The translations under genes were made by a program, and so were the position numbers. Positions 62,201-64,000 of a DNA stretch of 64,000 nt are shown in pieces. This stretch comes from Eopsaltria australis (Eukaryota; Chordata; Aves; Passeriformes; Petroicidae). Every line of letters starts with the position of its first letter. Position 1 is the first letter of the stretch. The DNA lies in NCBI GenBank assembly GCA_034509425.1, contig JAVTVJ010000344.1, forward strand, positions 727,872-791,871, written 5' to 3'. The notes beneath the pieces are model-generated. The model was not told the origin of the DNA. It worked only from the letters and a program-made list of their open reading frames with translations, and made no database searches.

Positions 62201-63813
62201 TAAACAGTTATAAATAAATTCATTCATGTGCCAGTAGATGCTATACAGGTATTGTTGACAGTTTGTCTTGAAAAGTCTTCACACCTAAATAAACAGATAA
62301 AACATTTCTGCATTATTTTGAGGGTTTTTTGAATAATGGGTGAAATATTGTAAGCTGCAGTCTAGGTATGATTTCAGTAGCTGCCAGCAGTACTGTAACA
62401 ATTTTACATGCTCTTACAGGACCACTGGCATTCACCTGGTCAAACTTGAGTTCATCCTGTTTGGACATATGTTTATTTGTCTCCTTTTTGGTCCCATGAA
62501 TTGGATGGTACTCTAGCTTTTTCCTGACAAGTGCATTGAGCAGAGAGATAGTGGAGAGTTGTCAAGGTGGAGAGAATTGTTCTGTCTTCTATTCATATGC
62601 TGAGACCCAGGGAACCAGGAGAGAGAGGCAGAATATCGGTTAACCTGGAGCTATGACTAAGCTAAAGGTTCTGAGGTGCTTTTGAAGTTTCATTTTCTAA
62701 AAAAAAAAAACTGTGTTGAGCATTTTGGATAAATTAAATGGATAGCTGAACTTGGTAAATATTAACAAAACCATGAAAGTTTTAACTAGAAAATATCTTA
62801 ATATTTTAAACTATGAGGAAGACATTCTAATGTGAAACCTCAGTTTCTAAAATTGCTTACAGATTATTTTAGCAGATTGGTTACAGGCTTGTATGTCCAT
62901 TAATTAAGGTTTTGGTCTTGCAAGGTCCTTTTAAAACAGGTGGAGATATTCGTTAATATTGTGTTTTATGTTGAGAATTCCACGCTATCTAGAATACCTG
63001 GATTTTCAGCTCAAAGCTGGTTCCTTAACAGAGTGTTAAGTCATGAATAATTTCCCCTCTTTCCCTTAAAAACCTTGGTTAGAATAAAATGCAAATTAAA
63101 CTTTACTAAATATGAAATTGAGCATATCTTTCACATTTTTTAATATTCAGGATAGAAATGTACTTGCTGCTTCCAAAGTGGGGGAAGAGAGGGATGTGAG
63201 TTTAAATCAATCTTGCCACTGAAACTTTTTTCTCCAGAGCAGTGGTAAGGCTTTCTCTAGAAAGGAAAATGTGTCTGAGTCTTTTGCTGCTGGTACTTGT
63301 TGCTAGAGATGCTGTGGCAGGCAGTAGCTGCCCAAAACAGCCTATAGTTGTTGAACTTATTTGTCAGGCTCCACAATAAGTACCCAGCTAGCTTTTCTGG
63401 GACACGAGCAGAGTTGTCCTCAGACAGCATGATGCAATGCAGCGTATATAGTGTGGTGGGTTAAAGGGGAGAGGCTAGATTAAGAAGAAACAAATAAATG
63501 TCAAAATCCACTATAGATTCTCAAAAATTAACCAAACTTCTGCCTTATCCTTCCCAAACTATGTGCTATACGTTGTTCTTCTGGGGATGATGATACCACT
63601 GGGAACAGCAGCAGCAGTTGCAGGCTCAGCATCTCTCCCATGGCCATGGACCTCCAGTGCCTCTAACGCCACATCCGTCAGGACTTCAGCCTCCAGGAAT
63701 CCCTCCACTTGGAAGCAGTGCTGGCCTTCTTGCCCTCTCTAGTGCTTTGGGTGGGCAGTCTCACTTGGCAATAAAAGATGACAAGAAGCACCACGATGCA
63801 GACCACCACAGAG
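22521..63813 (+). CDS. TLE1: TLE1, transducin-like enhancer of split 1, exons 1-7 (partial, 3' end outside)
   Basis: Groucho-family nuclear co-repressor recruited by TCF/LEF, HES, RUNX, FOX and PAX factors; it acts as a tetramer on chromatin. The joined segments are 22521-22544, 23122-23222, 24830-24893, 24988-25032, 44012-44074, 44961-45035 and 63609-63813, giving 577 nt (192 codons plus one base), all in phase with GT...AG introns. Residues 1 to about 130 are the Q domain, with glutamine-rich and leucine-heptad helices ([31 protein letters not shown]); from about 131 the Gly/Pro-rich GP domain begins. TLE1 rather than TLE4 is indicated by [29 protein letters not shown] and [10 protein letters not shown]. 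The start codon has G at -3 (GAGCCATGT) and matches the family N-terminus exactly. No frameshift or stop was seen. The CcN, SP and WD40 propeller parts lie beyond the window. Confidence 0.96.
22545..23121 (+). other. TLE1: TLE1 intron 1 (577 bp)
   Basis: GTAAGT...CCAG intron wholly inside the CpG island. It holds a run of GGGCC repeats (22986-23008) with quadruplex potential on the non-template strand, and a possible 15-nt microexon at 22944-22958 discussed in the findings. Confidence 0.9.
23122..23222 (+). CDS. TLE1: TLE1 coding exon 2 (start of Q domain)
   Basis: 101 nt, phase 0 in and phase 2 out, between CGCCAG|ACC and CACAG|GTGAGC. It encodes [15 protein letters not shown], then the first amphipathic helix, which ends QAQYH plus the first two bases of a serine codon completed by exon 3. 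These residues form part of the tetramerisation coiled coil. Confidence 0.96.
23223..24829 (+). other. TLE1: TLE1 intron 2 (1607 bp)
   Basis: The first 300 bp are still CpG-island sequence, then composition drops to AT-rich near 23520. No repeat family, ncRNA or coding frame was recognised. Confidence 0.9.
24830..24893 (+). CDS. TLE1: TLE1 coding exon 3
   Basis: 64 nt between TTTGTAG|C and GTGATG|GTAAGT. One base completes the Ser codon from exon 2, then 21 codons encode [20 protein letters not shown] and M, a heptad-patterned helix of the Q domain. The exon is identical in reading to other TLE family members. Confidence 0.97.
24894..24987 (+). other. TLE1: TLE1 intron 3, 94 bp mini-intron
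   Basis: GTAAGT...TTTGCAG with a plausible branch region in between. It is close to the short end of vertebrate introns and contrasts sharply with introns 4 and 6. Confidence 0.95.
24988..25032 (+). CDS. TLE1: TLE1 coding exon 4
   Basis: 45 nt, 15 codons ([15 protein letters not shown]), phase 0 on both sides, between TTTGCAG|TAC and AAACAG|GTAAGA. It continues the Q-domain helix. The preceding intron is only 94 bp while the following one is about 19 kb. Confidence 0.97.
26171..26261 (+). repeat. Poly-T tract ending in an uninterrupted run of 56 T
   Basis: T-rich from 26171, then T at every position from 26206 to 26261. In the TLE1 pre-mRNA it is a long poly-U. No SINE or retrocopy body adjoins it in antisense, so it is not obviously a poly(A) tail. 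The length is likely to be unstable between individuals and in sequencing. Confidence 0.9.
27020..27345. promoter_or_regulatory. Candidate conserved non-coding block in intron 4
   Basis: Complex non-repeat sequence with a CRE-like TGACGTC (27107-27113) overlapping an inverted repeat CTACACCC/GGGTGTAG (27113-27120 and 27123-27130), then a second near-palindrome centred on TGATCA (27154-27170), plus TAATCATAATT and CATTACG cores. The density of paired sites suggests a regulatory element. Conservation has not been tested. Confidence 0.35.
30319..30650 (-). mobile_element. Ancient CR1 LINE fragment, minus strand
   Basis: Reads like the CR1 3' part in antisense: AGTGTTTGACCTGCCCTTAT, then GTGAAGAATTTTATCCTTC, then TTGTGCACCTCTGAGAAGGA, in the consensus order 'agtgtttgaccaccctcatagtgaagaa...ctgggcacctctgagaag'. 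It is heavily diverged and short, as usual for 5'-truncated CR1. Confidence 0.65.
30690..31700 (-). mobile_element. Ancient CR1 LINE fragment(s), minus strand
   Basis: Recognisable pieces in consensus order: TTTTCAGGTTGGACAGTCCC (about 31050), then TCTGCATGGAGTTCTCAGGA and GGTGAACCAGAGATTTGTAT (31166-31208), followed by a decayed CR1 body. Divergence is high and the ends are approximate. It is probably of the same age class as the fragment just upstream and may be a continuation of it. Confidence 0.5.
32528..32547 (+). repeat. Homopolymer run of 20 T
   Basis: Uninterrupted T run in intron 4, with further T-rich sequence on both sides. Confidence 0.95.
33780..34800 (-). mobile_element. Ancient CR1 LINE fragment, minus strand
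   Basis: GTGCAGTACTCCAGGGGAGG and TGCCGTGCTGAGTAGCACAG, then TTTTTTGCAACAGCCTGCTA and TTGACTTATGTTCAACTTCT, follow the antisense CR1 consensus ('cagtactccaggtgaggcc...gctgagtagag...tttttgcaacagc...ttgactcatattc'). It is strongly diverged. The right end is uncertain. Confidence 0.65.
37850..38200. promoter_or_regulatory. Candidate regulatory block with RFX X-box in intron 4
   Basis: Contains GTTGTCATGGAAAC (38056-38069), a close match to the palindromic RFX X-box, beside AGATAAGATA (38011-38020), CCAATTACC and ATTGGCTGCTGC. It is not repeat-derived as far as I can see. X-box with GATA-type and homeodomain sites within 120 bp suggests an enhancer; this is inference only. Confidence 0.38.
44012..44074 (+). 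CDS. TLE1: TLE1 coding exon 5
   Basis: 63 nt, 21 codons, phase 0 on both sides, between CTCTGTAG|ACA and [32 protein letters not shown] plus E is diagnostic of TLE1; TLE4 has AEIVKRLNAI. It encodes the part of the Q domain that carries the second helix of the tetramer interface. Confidence 0.97.
44075..44960 (+). other. TLE1: TLE1 intron 5 (886 bp)
   Basis: GTAAGT...CTTTCAACAG. No repeat, ncRNA or coding frame was recognised inside it. Confidence 0.92.
44961..45035 (+). CDS. TLE1: TLE1 coding exon 6 (end of Q domain)
   Basis: 75 nt, 25 codons ([15 protein letters not shown] ... MAELNAIIG), phase 0 on both sides, between TTCAACAG|CAT and ATCGGG|GTACGT. It closes the Q domain. A second in-frame GT lies 30 nt downstream and would extend the exon by ten codons (see the entry at 45036). 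Confidence 0.96.
45036..45065 (+). other. TLE1: Possible alternative 3' extension of exon 6 ([10 protein letters not shown])
   Basis: Use of the donor at ACA|GTGTGT (45066) instead of GGG|GTACGT (45036) would add exactly ten in-frame codons reading [10 protein letters not shown] before exon 7 (QQQLQ). TLE3 and TLE4 transcripts are known to carry VRGLPNLPLT at this same junction, so similarity at protein level argues for a conserved alternative donor rather than chance. Usage in TLE1 is not shown here. Confidence 0.6.
45780..46480. promoter_or_regulatory. Candidate conserved non-coding block in intron 6
   Basis: Begins about 750 bp after exon 6. It has many homeodomain-type cores (TAATGATAATTAGACATG near 45856, GGATTAACAG, AGTTAATCC, TCAATTAGG), a CRE-like TGACGTC (45904-45910), SOX-like ACAAT and TTTGCATAAAC (46227 region). 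No transposon features were seen. This texture is typical of deeply conserved developmental enhancers, but conservation was not measured. Confidence 0.42.
52861..52878 (+). repeat. Homopolymer run of 18 T
   Basis: Uninterrupted T run in intron 6, about 100 bp before an AT-rich segment rich in ATATAT steps (52980-53120). Confidence 0.95.
53560..53920. promoter_or_regulatory. Candidate enhancer with GATA, NKX, FOX and E-box sites
   Basis: Within 190 bp: E-box CACCTG (53704-53709), FOX-type TGTTTAC (53718-53724 and 53820-53826), NKX2-type TCAAGTG (53735-53741), GATA-type TTATCT (53744-53749 and 53751-53756), AGATAAG (53850-53856) and AGATAA (53886-53891). The mix resembles mesodermal or cardiac enhancers. 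Single sites are cheap by chance; the cluster is the argument. Confidence 0.35.
54217..55105 (-). mobile_element. CR1 LINE copy, minus strand, about 890 bp
   Basis: Starts at the CR1 3' tail in antisense (ATACAGAATCAGATTC) and follows the avian consensus closely: TTGGAAGAGACCACAGGAGG, CTCAAGCCAGGTCATCCCAG, GTAAAGAAGTTTTTCCTTG, GCATCAGTTTGTGCCCATGG, GCTGAACAGGCCCAGCTCTC, then TCCACAGAGCTGCTTTCTAG and ATCACTGATGAGGAAGATAA. It is 5'-truncated, with frames broken. Similarity to consensus is much better than in the intron 4 copies, so it is younger. Confidence 0.92.
56215..56672 (+). mobile_element. CR1 LINE copy, plus strand, 3' end
   Basis: Sense-strand CR1 3' region: ACTGGAGCATCTCACTTATG, GGCCTGTTCAGCCTCGAGAA, AGAACTACCTGGACATAATC, CTGACTAGAGCAGGGAGGTT, ending in a TCTGTGATTCTGCAG tail. 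It is 5'-truncated and carries no intact open frame. Confidence 0.88.
56673..57440 (-). mobile_element. CR1 LINE copy, minus strand, abutting the previous one
   Basis: Begins immediately at the tail of the plus-strand copy: AATCAGTAAGGTTGGAAGGG, GGAGGTCATCTGATCTACTT, TCCCTGGGCAGCCTCTGCAA, AGGATGCCATTCACCTGCTT, AAGCTGCTTTCTAGCTGTGT, to AACCACTCTTCCCAGTTGTG. A short sense-oriented piece (about 56970-57003, GGAGGGGCTGAGAGACCTGG) interrupts it. It is diverged and non-coding. Confidence 0.85.
57700..58846 (-). mobile_element. CR1 LINE copy, minus strand, about 1.15 kb
   Basis: Follows the antisense CR1 order: GGTTTGGATTGGGAGAAATC, CCATGGGCAGGGACACCTTC, TTCAGGCTGAACAATTCC, CTTTGACCTGCTGGCCAAAT, CAGCCCAGGATACAGTTGGC, ATTGATGAAGATATTGAGTG, GAGGGACACCACTAGTTACT, CATCCAGCCAGTTCCTCATC, GAGGGACCATATCAAAGGCA. 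The last pieces belong to the reverse-transcriptase coding part, now broken by stops and indels. It is one of the longest CR1 remnants in the window. Confidence 0.9.
63609..63813 (+). CDS. TLE1: TLE1 coding exon 7 (start of GP domain)
   Basis: 205 nt, phase 0 in and phase 1 out, between GGGAACAG|CAG and CAGAG|GTGAGA. It opens [18 protein letters not shown] and continues through the proline/glycine-rich stretch ([15 protein letters not shown]) to [12 protein letters not shown] plus one base of the next codon (Asp or Gly class). The GP domain binds histone deacetylases in this family. The exon start lies in a run of CAG triplets, so the exact acceptor is slightly ambiguous. Confidence 0.95.
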
Positions 63814-64000
63814 GTGAGAGGCATGGCAGGCCTGATTAGGACATTGTCAAATTTGCGCGTTGCTGCAAATTATGTGCATCTCTAAAGAATTCAAGTTATA
63901 TAGAATGAGGAAAAACTGTTGGCAAACTTAAAAGTGTCTGCATATAAACCACTGAAGCAAAATTCAGCTTGGAATTTTTCAATATTTTAAAGGGGATCAC
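63814..64000 (+). other. TLE1: Start of TLE1 intron 7 (incomplete)
   Basis: Begins with the donor GTGAGA after exon 7 and runs off the window. Exon 8 is not reached. Confidence 0.93.

Larger units (their letters stand above)
45066..63608 (+). other. TLE1: TLE1 intron 6 (about 18.6 kb)
   Basis: Runs from the exon 6 donor (45036 constitutive, 45066 alternative) to the exon 7 acceptor. It contains candidate regulatory blocks at 45.8-46.5 and 53.56-53.92 kb, a run of 18 T (52861-52878), an AT-rich stretch (about 52980-53120) and four CR1 copies between 54.2 and 58.85 kb. The stretches 46.6-52.8 and 58.9-63.5 kb show nothing I can name. Confidence 0.88.

Noticed and set aside
22521..63813. Assignment of the gene to TLE4 or TLE3
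   Set aside because: [19 protein letters not shown] and HGHGPPVPL match TLE1; TLE4 has MYPQTRHPA and AEIVKRLNAI, and TLE3 has HATHGPPVQLPP.
1..64000. CRISPR arrays, operons, bacterial-type signals, tRNA or rRNA genes
   Set aside because: None seen. The sequence is vertebrate, with spliced exons and CR1 repeats; no cloverleaf or rRNA segment was recognised by eye.

Overview
This window looks like avian nuclear DNA. It carries the 5' half of one recognisable protein-coding gene, TLE1 (Groucho family, transcriptional co-repressor), on the + strand. The gene call rests on seven exons whose translations join in phase with consensus splice sites: start codon at 22521, last exon in the window ending at 63813. 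Diagnostic residues ([28 protein letters not shown]) separate TLE1 from TLE4. The avian call rests on many CR1 retrotransposon copies of the bird type, a bird-style solo retroviral LTR, and the absence of Alu- or L1-like sequence. In known birds TLE1 lies on chromosome Z; nothing in the window itself proves that.

Layout. 1-20.3 kb: AT-rich upstream intergenic DNA with no convincing gene. It holds an LTR-like fragment near 0.7-1.4 kb, a (TCCTC)n tract at 3.45-3.6 kb, a solo LTR at 4278-5856 with a perfect 5-bp target duplication, a G-quadruplex-prone tract at 13.4 kb, a TG/CG alternating tract at 16.75 kb, two blocks that read like conserved non-coding elements (15.8-16.4 and 16.8-17.7 kb), and an old MIR-type SINE at 19.2 kb. 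20.34-23.52 kb: a large CpG island with a two-unit minisatellite, three inverted CCAAT boxes, a probable long 5' leader with upstream ORFs, exon 1, a 577-bp intron and exon 2. 24.8-25.0 kb: exons 3 and 4, separated by only 94 bp. 25.03-44.01 kb: intron 4, 19.0 kb, with ancient CR1 copies, a 56-T homopolymer and candidate regulatory blocks. 44.0-45.04 kb: exons 5 and 6. 45.04-63.61 kb: intron 6, 18.6 kb, with younger CR1 copies at 54-59 kb, including a tail-to-tail pair. 63.61-63.81 kb: exon 7, then the start of intron 7.

The encoded part covers the whole Q domain (tetramerisation; binding of TCF/LEF and other repressors) and the start of the glycine/proline-rich GP domain. The CcN, SP and WD40 regions lie beyond the right edge. 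The most interesting signals are splicing-related: an in-frame alternative donor after exon 6 that would add [10 protein letters not shown], a CAG-repeat acceptor at exon 7 preceded by an unusually long AG-free zone, and a possible 15-nt microexon in intron 1. The exactly two-unit minisatellite in the promoter CpG island is the cleanest purely sequence-level oddity. I found no evidence for a wholly new gene system.
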